Shown here one piece after another: positions 56,480 through 64,000 of a stretch of DNA of 64,000 bases. Below the pieces are notes generated by a model. It was given only the letters and a program-made list of their open reading frames with translations. It made no database searches and was not told where the DNA came from. The position numbers were made by a program, and so were the translations under genes. This DNA is from Neptuniibacter victor (GTDB lineage Bacteria; Pseudomonadota; Gammaproteobacteria; Pseudomonadales; Balneatricaceae). Numbering within the stretch: position 1 is the stretch's first letter; the number at the start of each line of letters is the position of its first letter. The DNA lies in NCBI GenBank assembly GCA_027943745.1, contig AP025763.1, positions 1,674,001 to 1,738,000 on the forward strand. The letters are read 5' to 3'.

Positions 56480-57361
56480 ATGGTTACCCCCATGACAACA
56501 AGCTCATCCCACATTACGTTGAGTCACTCATCCGCTGAATTAACTGAATCCGTTGAAGTGCTTGATGAGTATGGTCTGCCACGTCAGGTTCATATCGCCT
56601 GTGAAAGGCCATTAACGATCTACCTCAATAAGCGTGAGATTGTGACGCTGATGACCCTCGGTAGTGATCCGGAAGCGCTTGTGCTTGGTTATTTACGAAA
56701 CCAAGGCTTTATAACAACACTTGAGTCGATCAATGCTATTCAAGTTGACTGGGATGTTGAGGCTGCTGCTGTCGTAACAAATGAGGAGCCAGAGGGTATA
56801 GAAGAAAAGCTTCAGCAGAGAACTGTCACTACGGGATGTGGACAAGGGACGATGTTCGGTAAATTAATGGATAAAATTTCTGAAGTTAGATTGCCTAAAG
56901 TCTCCCTTAGACAGAGTACGGTTTACGCACTACTGCATAACTTAAATCAATATAATGAAACCTATAAAAATGCAGGTGCCGTCCATGGGTGTGCGATCTG
57001 TAAAGGTGAAAGCGTTGTTGCCTTTGTCGAAGATGTCGGGCGTCACAATGCTGTTGATACGTTAGCTGGGAGGATGTGGTTAGATCAGATAGATGAATCA
57101 GAGAAGATGTTTTATACCACCGGCAGATTAACATCAGAGATGGTGATTAAAGTTGCCCAGATGGGAATCCCTGTTGTTTTATCTAGGTCTGGCGTAACGC
57201 AGATGGGACTCGAACTGGCGAGAGCGCTAGGTATTACAATGCTTGCTAGGGCAAAGGGGAAGCATTTTCTGCAATTCAGTGGCGAATCTTCGTTAATTCT
57301 AGATGCGATACCTGAACCCAAGGCGAGGTCTGGTCGTAAGCGTGGGGGAGGGAGTCTATGA
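56480..57361 (+). CDS. fdhD: Formate dehydrogenase accessory sulfurtransferase FdhD
   Basis: FdhD passes sulfur from the cysteine desulfurase to the Mo/W-bis-pterin cofactor of formate dehydrogenase, an essential activation step. Of 293 residues, recognisable parts are the CERPLTIYLNKREIVTLMTLG start, the central TVTTGCGQGTMFG, AGAVHGCAICKG and FVEDVGRHNAVDTLAG, and SRSGVTQMGLELAR. The motif corresponding to E. coli CGVC has only its first Cys (Cys120), with glycine at the second position. The start at 56480 is uncertain; an ATG at 56492 is also possible and neither has a good ribosome-binding site. It overlaps the next gene by 4 bp. Confidence 0.92.
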   Translation: MVTPMTTSSSHITLSHSSAELTESVEVLDEYGLPRQVHIACERPLTIYLNKREIVTLMTLGSDPEALVLGYLRNQGFITTLESINAIQVDWDVEAAAVVTNEEPEGIEEKLQQRTVTTGCGQGTMFGKLMDKISEVRLPKVSLRQSTVYALLHNLNQYNETYKNAGAVHGCAICKGESVVAFVEDVGRHNAVDTLAGRMWLDQIDESEKMFYTTGRLTSEMVIKVAQMGIPVVLSRSGVTQMGLELARALGITMLARAKGKHFLQFSGESSLILDAIPEPKARSGRKRGGGSL

Positions 57362-58266
57362 GTGAGATTACACAAGCATTTTTAAATGTACGGCAGTTGT
57401 CTGAATATCTTCATTTGAATGAAAAAAAGGTATACGCAATGGCTGCCGAAGGGGAGATCCCTGCTACAAAGCTAACAGGAAAGTGGTTATTTCCTAAGTC
57501 GCTGGTGGATCGTTGGTTATTAGAAAGCTGCCATAGTGGGATAATGGCTGATCGTCTCTTGCTGACAGGCAGTGATGATCCGTTATTACAGGCTGTTGTT
57601 AATCGTCTAACACAAACGTTACGTACCCAAGCGCTTTTTAGCTATAGCGTGACAGGAACAAAGTTAGGGTTAGAGCTTTTAGCGCAGGGACATGCAGATG
57701 CCTGTACTATCCATTGGGGGAGGGCTGAGGAGAGCGAAGTGCGGCACCCCGCATTACTACAGCAATATGCCCAATCCAAGCATTGGATCTTAGTCCACCT
57801 TTTTTGCCGTAGCCAAGGTTTTATTGTTCGTAATGAAGATTTAGCGTTTTTAACGCCGTCTGATCAGTCGTTAAAGTGCAGTACGCGCTGGGTAATCAGG
57901 CAGGATGGCGCAGGATCTCAGCGTTTTCTTAATGAATGGTTGGCGGGAGAAGCCTTTCCACTGGCCAGTTTAACCGTTACCAGTACAGCTTATTCTGAGC
58001 GTGAAGTCGCCTCCCTCATTGCTAAAGGTGAGGCGGACATAGGACCAGGTACACTGAGTGCGGCGAAAGAGTTCGGTTTGGGTTTTATTCCCGTATGTAG
58101 TGAAAGCTTTGATTTAGTCGTACCACGAAACGTTTATTTTCGACGCCTTTTACAGCAGCTGTTTGAATTTTTTCAAAGTGATGAAGGGATTGAGCTTGCA
58201 CAGCGCTTACAGGGGTATGATTTGAGCCGTTGTGGGAGGATGGTGTGGAGCGCAGATCCAGGTTAG
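57358..58266 (+). CDS. Helix-turn-helix regulator with molybdate-binding-like domain
   Basis: This 302-residue cytoplasmic protein has an N-terminal excisionase-type helix-turn-helix (FLNVRQLSEYLHLNEKKVYAMAAEGEIPATKLTGKWLFPKSLVDRWL, about 8-54). A periplasmic-binding-protein-like domain without signal peptide follows (about 65-295, e.g. SVTGTKLGLELLAQGHADACTIHWG and FIVRNEDL). This architecture occurs in one-component regulators whose ligand is predicted to be molybdate or tungstate. It overlaps fdhD by ATGA and so shares its promoter. It may sense oxyanion in the cytoplasm; targets are unknown. The convergent kinase gene ends 5 bp away. Confidence 0.8.
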   Translation: MSEITQAFLNVRQLSEYLHLNEKKVYAMAAEGEIPATKLTGKWLFPKSLVDRWLLESCHSGIMADRLLLTGSDDPLLQAVVNRLTQTLRTQALFSYSVTGTKLGLELLAQGHADACTIHWGRAEESEVRHPALLQQYAQSKHWILVHLFCRSQGFIVRNEDLAFLTPSDQSLKCSTRWVIRQDGAGSQRFLNEWLAGEAFPLASLTVTSTAYSEREVASLIAKGEADIGPGTLSAAKEFGLGFIPVCSESFDLVVPRNVYFRRLLQQLFEFFQSDEGIELAQRLQGYDLSRCGRMVWSADPG

Positions 58267-58271
58267 GGGAG

Positions 58272-60416
58272 TCATGAGATACCTTCTTTGTTTTTGACTG
58301 AAGATCTGCGATTGGTTCGATCCGCTTCAGCTAACCCATCAATGATCTTTTCAAGGCTACCATCACCTGAAACTACTGCATTTTCGAGTAGATAAACGCT
58401 AAATGTCGTACCTTTATTTTCTTCTGAACTGACCTTTATATCACCTCCGTGGCGGCGGATTATTCCATAACTAACCGATAAGCCTAAACCAGTGCCGCTC
58501 TCTTTTGTGGTGAAGAATGGATCAAAAATTTGTTTTAAATTTTCTTTGCTGATCCCTTTTCCTTGATCGGTTGTATGAATTATTGCGCCTTTAATTTGGC
58601 CGTTACAAATCCAATCTTCAGTGGTTAATTGTATTGAGCCTTGACCTTCGATTGCATGCGAAGCATTTAGGATAAGGTTAACAATAACTTGTTGAACTTG
58701 TTGGTAATTTACCTCTACAAAGCAGTCTGCCTTGTAATTCTTGATGACGTTGACGTGTTGTTTTTCCAGTGCATGAGAAACGAGGAGTAGCGTATCGTCA
58801 ATGATGGTATTAACTGAACAATGCTCATAGTTGTCGACGTAGTGACCGGGACGGCTATATTGCAGTAAGTTATTGATAAGAGATCGAATTCGGTAAACCT
58901 GCTGAATCACCATATCGACTTCTTCTTTTACTGGTGCTGCATGATCGCCTAATTCAGCGACGAGAAGGTCAATGTTGCCAAGAATAACGGCCGCCGGGTT
59001 ATTAATTTCATGAGCTATTCCGGCAGTCAATTCACCAAGGACAGCCAGTTTTTCTTTATCCAACAGTTGTTTACGGGTGTTTTTTAAAAGCCTGATATGA
59101 TCCTTTAGCGCCTCGGTTCGAAGACGCAGTGATTTTGTTCTTTTATCAACTGTCATCTCAAGCTGATCATTGGCTTGGGTAATTTCAAGCTCCCTTTGCT
59201 CAAGCAGATCCAGCATTACATCAAACTGTTCGGCTAAATCAACCAGTTCGTCCGAGGCATTTAATTTACCGATACGGGGATGGAGATCACCTTCCCTGAC
59301 AGACCTAACCACTGAATGGATTTTTCCTAAAGGGTTTAAAAGGCTGCGGCTATGATTGATAACAACAACCGTTGCTACCAGCATAATAAGTGCGATAAAT
59401 GTTCCTGACTCTAGCAGTGTTTTATAGTAAATCTTGGTGAAGGGGGCTTCGGTAAAGCCGGCATAAATCATTCCTATTTTCTTATTATTGAAATCTAGGA
59501 GTGGTTTATAAGCTGAGATGTACCAATCATTTACAACAAAAGCACGATTGATCCAGTTATCGCCTTTAAGAAGGACTTCCTTACGTACTTCAGCTGAGAC
59601 GCGCGTTCCAATTGCTCGGTTTTTTAAAGATAGTTCATGGGTGCTAATTGGATGCTCAATATTTTGTGGCACATTGGTACTGATTCTCACGTCGTCGAGA
59701 AAGAGTGTAACGGTACCAATTCCACCTTCGGGAAGGGTACCAATTCCATAGACCAAATCACGGATAGTATCGACTGCTTTGGTGGTATTGTTGAGTATTT
59801 CACCAGAATCAAGCACGCCAATGAGTTCATTAAAATCATCGGTCACAGGGACAAGCGCCCTTAAAACCATTGAGCGTTTTTCTATTTCGCGATCAGTTGG
59901 TTCTGCTCTTGGGGTATCGATTAGGACAATTTTTCCTTTATCCCCTAGACCGTATGAAATTTTGTCTAATTCACTGCTGCTCAGCACAGCAATACCGTCT
60001 AAGGATTCTTGCTGTTTTAATTTTCCGAGTAACGAAGTAAAGGAGGGTTCGTCAATTTGATCGAGATCTTCTGCTGGAATAAAGCGTAAAAAATCCAGAG
60101 AGCGACTTAATTTAACTTCGAGCAATTGCACTTGAAGTGCACGTTGGTTGCCTAAGAGTAGGTTTGTTCTGAACTCATAACTATTGGCGAGCTGGATGAG
60201 TGTGTTCTTATGCGCTTGCTGCATAATGTTAAGGGTGCCGTTGGCTACAGAAAGGTCGGCACTGACCTTCATATATAGTTGGCGATCTGTATAACTACTG
60301 GTCCAATAGCCCGCCATCAATGCGAATCCCGCAGCCGTCAATGCTAAGGGCAACAATGTCAGCAGTAGCAGCTTATGGCGGAGGGAGCCGTTTATGATGC
60401 GCCAGACTTTCTTCAT
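58272..60416 (-). CDS. Membrane sensor histidine kinase with periplasmic Cache-type domain
   Basis: This 714-residue kinase has two membrane helices (about 16-38 and 338-358) bordering a periplasmic region of about 300 residues with Cache-type features. A HAMP domain (about 360-412), a coiled coil and the kinase core follow. The phosphoacceptor histidine is in GIAHEINNPAAV near residue 468. The ATP-binding N box (NLILNASHAI), G1 (TDQGKGI), F box (FDPFFTTK) and G2 (GTGLGLSVSYG) are intact. It overlaps the response regulator stop by 4 bp, so the two are translationally coupled. The periplasmic ligand is unknown; formate or another FDH-related signal is a guess. Confidence 0.92.
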   Translation of the reverse strand: MKKVWRIINGSLRHKLLLLTLLPLALTAAGFALMAGYWTSSYTDRQLYMKVSADLSVANGTLNIMQQAHKNTLIQLANSYEFRTNLLLGNQRALQVQLLEVKLSRSLDFLRFIPAEDLDQIDEPSFTSLLGKLKQQESLDGIAVLSSSELDKISYGLGDKGKIVLIDTPRAEPTDREIEKRSMVLRALVPVTDDFNELIGVLDSGEILNNTTKAVDTIRDLVYGIGTLPEGGIGTVTLFLDDVRISTNVPQNIEHPISTHELSLKNRAIGTRVSAEVRKEVLLKGDNWINRAFVVNDWYISAYKPLLDFNNKKIGMIYAGFTEAPFTKIYYKTLLESGTFIALIMLVATVVVINHSRSLLNPLGKIHSVVRSVREGDLHPRIGKLNASDELVDLAEQFDVMLDLLEQRELEITQANDQLEMTVDKRTKSLRLRTEALKDHIRLLKNTRKQLLDKEKLAVLGELTAGIAHEINNPAAVILGNIDLLVAELGDHAAPVKEEVDMVIQQVYRIRSLINNLLQYSRPGHYVDNYEHCSVNTIIDDTLLLVSHALEKQHVNVIKNYKADCFVEVNYQQVQQVIVNLILNASHAIEGQGSIQLTTEDWICNGQIKGAIIHTTDQGKGISKENLKQIFDPFFTTKESGTGLGLSVSYGIIRRHGGDIKVSSEENKGTTFSVYLLENAVVSGDGSLEKIIDGLAEADRTNRRSSVKNKEGIS

Positions 60417-61789
60417 GCAAATTGCTCACAGGCTCGGTCTTCTTGTACTGCCCAGCTAGCCAGTTTTCGATCTAGTGTTTTTCTTGATACACCAAGTTCT
60501 CTTGCGGCTGAGGACTTGTTTCCTTGATGCTGTTCGAGAGTCAATAAAATGTGATGTTTTTCTACGGCCTCTAACGACCAGCCCGTAAAATTACTGCAGC
60601 CTTTGTTGGCTTCATCATTTTCTTCTTTGAAGTAATCAACCGGCAATTTTCCTAGCAAAATACACCGTTCTATCAGGTTTTTAAGCTCTCGAATATTGCC
60701 CGCCCAGTGATAAGATTGCATCGCTTTTAGATCATCATGATTAAAAGGGATAGGATCTAGGCTAAGCTCTCGAGAGAGCTTAGCGGAAAAATGGTGGATG
60801 AGTTCGGGAAGGTCTTCTCTTCTATCGCGTAAGGGAGGGAGTGTGATACTGAGAACGTTAAGGCGATAGTAAAGGTCCTCACGAAACCGGTTTTCTGCAA
60901 CTTCCTCTTTCAAATGCCTGTTGGTGGCGGCGATGATTCGCACATCAACGCTTGTTTCTTGCTCACTGCCTACGGGTCTTACTGCTTTTTGTTCTAGCGC
61001 TCTTAGGAGTTTAGCTTGCATCAGTAGCGGCATTTCGCCCACTTCATCAAGAAAAAGCGTTCCACCACTGGCAAAATTGAAGAGGCCCTCTCTGGCTTTA
61101 TTTGCGCCGGTAAATGCTCCTTTGGTGTGACCAAATAGCTCAGCTTCCAATAGTTCAGGAGCGATAGCGCCACAGTTAATAGGTACAAATGGGCCGCTAC
61201 GATTACTGAGTTGATGTAACATGCGTGCAGCCAGTTCTTTGCCTGTACCTGATTCTCCTTCGATTAGAATTGCTGAGGGTGTTTTTGCGACTCGCCGGAT
61301 AACATCCTGTACCTGTCGAATAGCGGGGCTATTTCCTATCATATTGCTAACGGGGAAAGCGTTTTCGACCTCTCGGCGAAGTACAAAGTTTGTGCGAGCC
61401 ATAGCACGATGTTTGAGGCAGCGCTCGACAGCATTCATCATCTGTTCTAAGCGGAAGGGCTTAAGGATAAAGTCAGAGGCACCTGCCCTTATAGCTTGAA
61501 TGGCTGTTTCTAAGTCGGCATAGGCTGTCATGAATATGATATCGCTTCGACGCTCAGTGTCCTCTAAGGCTTCATGCCATTCCATACCAGACCGCCCTGG
61601 TAGTTTGATGTCAACGATGAGTAAGTCGAAGTGACAGCGCTGACGCAACTCTTCAGCCTCTTCCACACTGCCAACAATTTCGACTAATGCAAAACGTTTA
61701 CTGAGTGCTTTCTGCAAAAAACTACGCATGCCAGGTTCATCATCTACAACAAGTACAGATACCGCAGGGTTAGAAAGAGTGGAATCCAT
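60413..61789 (-). CDS. NtrC-family sigma-54-dependent response regulator
   Basis: This 458-residue activator has a receiver domain (about 10-125) with acidic pair Asp16-Asp17, phospho-acceptor Asp60 and Lys110. The AAA+ domain (about 150-380) has Walker A GESGTGK (178-184), the sigma-54-contacting GAFTGA (224-229) and Walker B TLFLDE. A Fis-type helix-turn-helix ends it (NKSSAARELGVSRKTLDRKL). It is the only sigma-54 activator in the window and sits inside the cluster whose promoters are -24/-12 type, so it is the likely binder of the GGGACA-N3-TGTCCC palindromes. No -24/-12 promoter precedes its own gene. Confidence 0.94.
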   Translation of the reverse strand: MDSTLSNPAVSVLVVDDEPGMRSFLQKALSKRFALVEIVGSVEEAEELRQRCHFDLLIVDIKLPGRSGMEWHEALEDTERRSDIIFMTAYADLETAIQAIRAGASDFILKPFRLEQMMNAVERCLKHRAMARTNFVLRREVENAFPVSNMIGNSPAIRQVQDVIRRVAKTPSAILIEGESGTGKELAARMLHQLSNRSGPFVPINCGAIAPELLEAELFGHTKGAFTGANKAREGLFNFASGGTLFLDEVGEMPLLMQAKLLRALEQKAVRPVGSEQETSVDVRIIAATNRHLKEEVAENRFREDLYYRLNVLSITLPPLRDRREDLPELIHHFSAKLSRELSLDPIPFNHDDLKAMQSYHWAGNIRELKNLIERCILLGKLPVDYFKEENDEANKGCSNFTGWSLEAVEKHHILLTLEQHQGNKSSAARELGVSRKTLDRKLASWAVQEDRACEQFA

Positions 61790-61846
61790 TTTTTTTCTCT
61801 TTAAATGACCTTGCGGGAGTAATTGCCAAAGCCGATTGAATTGATT

Positions 61847-61861
61847 GGGACAAAATGTCCC
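61847..61861. promoter_or_regulatory. Palindromic activator site C, between regulator and tupA
   Basis: GGGACAAAATGTCCC is a perfect 15-bp palindrome and the best copy of the shared site. It lies 58 bp upstream of the response regulator start codon, where it could act on regulator expression, and about 210 bp upstream of the predicted tupA start of transcription. Confidence 0.7.
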
Positions 61862-61877
61862 TTGCTGAAAGCTTGCT

Positions 61878-61890
61878 GGACATTATGACT
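61878..61890. promoter_or_regulatory. Degenerate second activator site near site C
   Basis: GGACATTATGACT keeps the left half and part of the right half of the dyad. Its centre is 30 bp (about three helical turns) from site C, as expected for cooperative binding. Confidence 0.4.
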
Positions 61891-62041
61891 CAAAGTCGTC
61901 GTGTTGGTGATAAGACTATTGTTTCATTTTGTACCAGGGGCTGCTGATTGTTATTAAATATTATTGTTTTTTTAGACTTTGTGTTTAGCCATAAACGCTT
62001 TTTATTACTTATTGAGTACTCCGTTATCGCTTTCTGTAATT

Positions 62042-62057
62042 TGGCACTTAATTTGCT
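62042..62057 (+). promoter_or_regulatory. Consensus -24/-12 (sigma-54) promoter of tupABC
   Basis: TGGCACTTAATTTGCT matches the sigma-54 consensus TGGCAC-N5-TTGCW at all 11 scored positions. The start of transcription would be near 62069, leaving a leader of about 76 bases before tupA. Confidence 0.8.
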
Positions 62058-62144
62058 CTGAGCTAGATAAGTAGTAAATGGGACGCTTCAGGGTAGTTTG
62101 CGAATCAGCCCGGATTGATCGTTTTTAAAATAAAGGAGTAAGTG

Positions 62145-62972
62145 ATGAAAAAGTGGATTACTGGCGCGGTAACGGTCGCAGTCTTAGCAGCGAGCTCTGC
62201 TATGTGTGCTGCAGAAGAAAATATTATAAGGCTTGCAACTACAACCAGTACCTATAATTCGGGCTTGCTGGATAAGTTATTACCTGAGTTTGAAAAAATT
62301 CATAAAGTTAAAGTGCAAGTCATTGCGGTTGGCACAGGTAAAGCTTTACGTATGGGGCAAGCAGGTGATGTGGATGTGGTGATGACCCACGCACCTAAGT
62401 CGGAGAAAAAGTTTGTTGCGTCTGGTTATGGCGTCAATCCTAGAAGTGTTATGTATAACGATTTTGTCATTGTAGGGCCAAAGGCTGACCCCGCTAACAT
62501 TAAGGGTAAAGAGAGCGTAACGTCTGCGCTCGAGGGAATTTCTGATAAGAACGCTACATTTATTTCACGTGGTGATGACTCAGGAACCCATAAAAAAGAG
62601 CTCTCTTTATGGGCTGAAACAGCAAAAGGAAAGTTGTTTACAAACTATAAAGAGGTTGGGCAGGGCATGGGGAAAGTGCTTCAGATGGCGGATGAATTAG
62701 AAGCATACACCATTACCGATCGAGGGACTTGGTTGGCGTATAAGAGCCGTATGCAACTGATCCTACTAGTTGAAGGAGATACGCGCTTGTTTAATCCTTA
62801 TCAGATTATTCAGATCAATCCAGAGAAGCATAATGGAGTAAATTCCATTGGTGCTAAGGCTCTTTCAGATTGGTTTGTTTCTAAGGTTGGTCAAGAGATG
62901 ATCAATGACTTCAGAATCAATAATGAAGCGCTTTTCTATGGTTCAGCTAACGCTGATGTTGCAAATAATTAA
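62145..62972 (+). CDS. tupA: Tungstate-binding periplasmic protein TupA
   Basis: This 275-residue periplasmic binding protein of a tungstate ABC importer has a signal peptide of about 22 residues (ending SAMCAAEE). The mature start IIRLATTTSTYNSGLLDKLLPEFEK carries the TTTS signature of the TupA/WtpA-like group. VGTGKALRMGQAGDVDVVMTHAP and FISRGDDSGTHKKEL are also diagnostic. AGGAG six bases before the ATG at 62145 sets the start rather than the GTG at 62142. tupB and tupC follow. Specificity for tungstate over molybdate is inferred from family resemblance. Confidence 0.9.
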   Translation: MKKWITGAVTVAVLAASSAMCAAEENIIRLATTTSTYNSGLLDKLLPEFEKIHKVKVQVIAVGTGKALRMGQAGDVDVVMTHAPKSEKKFVASGYGVNPRSVMYNDFVIVGPKADPANIKGKESVTSALEGISDKNATFISRGDDSGTHKKELSLWAETAKGKLFTNYKEVGQGMGKVLQMADELEAYTITDRGTWLAYKSRMQLILLVEGDTRLFNPYQIIQINPEKHNGVNSIGAKALSDWFVSKVGQEMINDFRINNEALFYGSANADVANN

Positions 62973-63001
62973 GTTCTGAAAAAGTGGTTGTTGCGTTATC
63001 T

Positions 63002-63703
63002 ATGCAGGAAAATTTGCTCGAAACATCTATTTTATCTCTGGAACTGTTATTTAGTTTTGATGCGGAGCTTTGGGACATTATTGGTGTTTCTTTTCGTGTT
63101 TCAATGATCGCTATTTCAATCGCTACACTGCCTGCGATACTGATCGGGTTTGCACTCGCTATGGTCGACTTTAAAGGACGGTGGATGGTGGTTGCCTTGT
63201 TTAATGCGTTAATGGCAGTACCTACTGTTGTCGTGGGTTTAACGCTTTATCTATTACTTTCTCGCAGTGGCCCTTTCGGTGATTTACACCTTTTGTTTAC
63301 TCAGCCTGCCATGATTATCGGTCAGGTCGCGCTGGCATTCCCATTGTTGGTATGTATGAGTCATTCTGCGTTTCAGTCTATAGATAAGCGTGCGTGGGAA
63401 ACAGCAAGGACACTAGGGGCAAACTGTTGTTATGCCGTAATAACTATTATGAAAGAGGCGCGTTTTGCATTGCTTGCCTCCGTGTTAGCAGGCTTTGGAC
63501 GAATAATATCTGAAGTTGGTTGTTCTATGATGATCGGAGGTAACATCATGAGCTACACAAGGAACATACCAACAGCGATTGCTTTAGAAACGAGCAAAGG
63601 GATGTTTGCACAGGGAATTGCGTTAGGACTAGTGCTATTAATTTTAGCTCTATTGTTAAATTTCACCCTTGCTTCAATTCGGGGTAAAGGACAATTGGTG
63701 TAA
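63002..63703 (+). CDS. tupB: Tungstate ABC transporter permease TupB
   Basis: This 233-residue inner-membrane permease has five to six hydrophobic helices. The ATPase-contacting EAA loop is in AWETARTLGANCCYAVITIMKEARFA (about 126-151), and SEVGCSMMIGGNIMSYTRNIPTAIALETSKG near 165-195 matches TupB proteins. The ATG at 63002 is preferred to an in-frame GTG at 62984; neither has a strong ribosome-binding site. It lies 29 bp after tupA, and tupC follows closely. Confidence 0.9.
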   Translation: MQENLLETSILSLELLFSFDAELWDIIGVSFRVSMIAISIATLPAILIGFALAMVDFKGRWMVVALFNALMAVPTVVVGLTLYLLLSRSGPFGDLHLLFTQPAMIIGQVALAFPLLVCMSHSAFQSIDKRAWETARTLGANCCYAVITIMKEARFALLASVLAGFGRIISEVGCSMMIGGNIMSYTRNIPTAIALETSKGMFAQGIALGLVLLILALLLNFTLASIRGKGQLV

Positions 63704-63729
63704 CTATGTCGAATGTGAGGGGGCGCGGT

Positions 63730-64000
63730 ATGGGCGTTGAGCTTAGAGCTAATAATTTGATTAAGCGCTACGGTGCGCGTGAATTATTCAATATCGAAGA
63801 ACTTAAAGTTCAAGAAGGAGATAGTTTGCATCTAAGCGGTGATAACGGTGCAGGTAAAACGACACTAATGAAGATCTTAGCGGGTTTAGATAAACCATGC
63901 TCAGGTGAAGTTGCCGTAACACCCAATATGAAAAGTAAGTGGTCTACACGCTTGCATCCAAAAGTTGTTTATCTTCATCAGACTCCCTATATATTTAGCG
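63730..64000 (+). CDS. tupC: Tungstate ABC transporter ATP-binding protein TupC, N-terminal part
   Basis: This gene is cut by the window end; about 90 residues are visible. The translation MGVELRANNLIKRYGARELFN leads to the Walker A loop GDNGAGKTTLMKILAG, and the Q-loop VYLHQTPYIF is reached just before the end. The ATG at 63730 has AGGGGG six bases upstream; an earlier in-frame ATG at 63706 is weaker. Position after tupA-tupB gives the substrate. The signature and Walker B motifs lie beyond the window. Confidence 0.85.
   Translation, partial: MGVELRANNLIKRYGARELFNIEELKVQEGDSLHLSGDNGAGKTTLMKILAGLDKPCSGEVAVTPNMKSKWSTRLHPKVVYLHQTPYIFS

Noticed and set aside
61790-61846. Search for a -24/-12 promoter directly before the response regulator gene
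   Set aside because: GC-N10-CC spacing is not met on the minus strand; the nearest candidate is one base off, so no sigma-54 promoter is claimed there.

Overview
The window reads as chromosome of a marine gammaproteobacterium, most like the Oceanospirillales/Oceanospirillaceae. That assignment is an inference from moderate to low GC, protein style, and Pseudomonas-like gene orders: gdhB / DUF2835 / pyrD / rmf / rlmKL, gltA facing sdhCDAB-sucAB-lpd-sucCD, and purMN facing DUF2066-perM-hda. I saw no rRNA, tRNA, CRISPR array, insertion sequence or prophage.

Layout. 1-360 is the end of an amino-acid ABC transporter ATPase. 690-5050 is aceE-aceF, with a terminator-like hairpin just upstream of aceE and another between the two genes. 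5263-9049 holds an OprD-type porin, a potassium channel and an isolated BatD-like protein. 9348-18364 carries the giant NAD-glutamate dehydrogenase, a DUF2835 protein, pyrD, rmf and rlmKL. 18619-21383 has an ammonium transporter and a tautomerase/LysR divergent pair. 21425-34364 is the citric acid cycle block: gltA on the minus strand, then sdhCDAB, sucAB, lpd and sucCD. 34508-47501 is mixed housekeeping: a membrane-anchored coiled-coil protein, two cyclic-di-GMP proteins, a DUF3108 protein, purN, purM, DUF2066, PerM, Hda, an RluA-type pseudouridine synthase, a zinc-ribbon protein, TcdA and a periplasmic binding protein.

47549-64000 is the most interesting part: a coherent formate dehydrogenase and Mo/W supply region. 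It holds, on the minus strand, a six-gene operon (polyferredoxin, TorD-like chaperone, small Tat protein, catalytic subunit with Cys in place of selenocysteine, Fe-S subunit, cytochrome b subunit) and a DUF3305-DUF3306 pair. On the plus strand are fdhD overlapping a helix-turn-helix/molybdate-binding-like regulator. A sensor kinase and NtrC-type response regulator follow on the minus strand, then a tungstate ABC transporter (tupA-tupB-tupC, cut by the window end).

Reading the three intergenic gaps of this region shows a shared logic. Each contains a palindrome of the form GGGACA-N3-TGTCC(C), at 54952-54965, 56345-56358 and 61847-61861. Four transcription units have good -24/-12 (sigma-54) promoters facing away from it; the one before tupA matches the consensus at every position I scored. 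The middle palindrome lies almost exactly equidistant (about 110 bp) from two divergent -24/-12 promoters. The only sigma-54 activator visible in the window, which has the GAFTGA motif, is encoded in the same cluster. My inference is a dedicated two-component, sigma-54-dependent regulon coupling a respiratory formate dehydrogenase to its maturation and to tungstate uptake. I do not know the signal.
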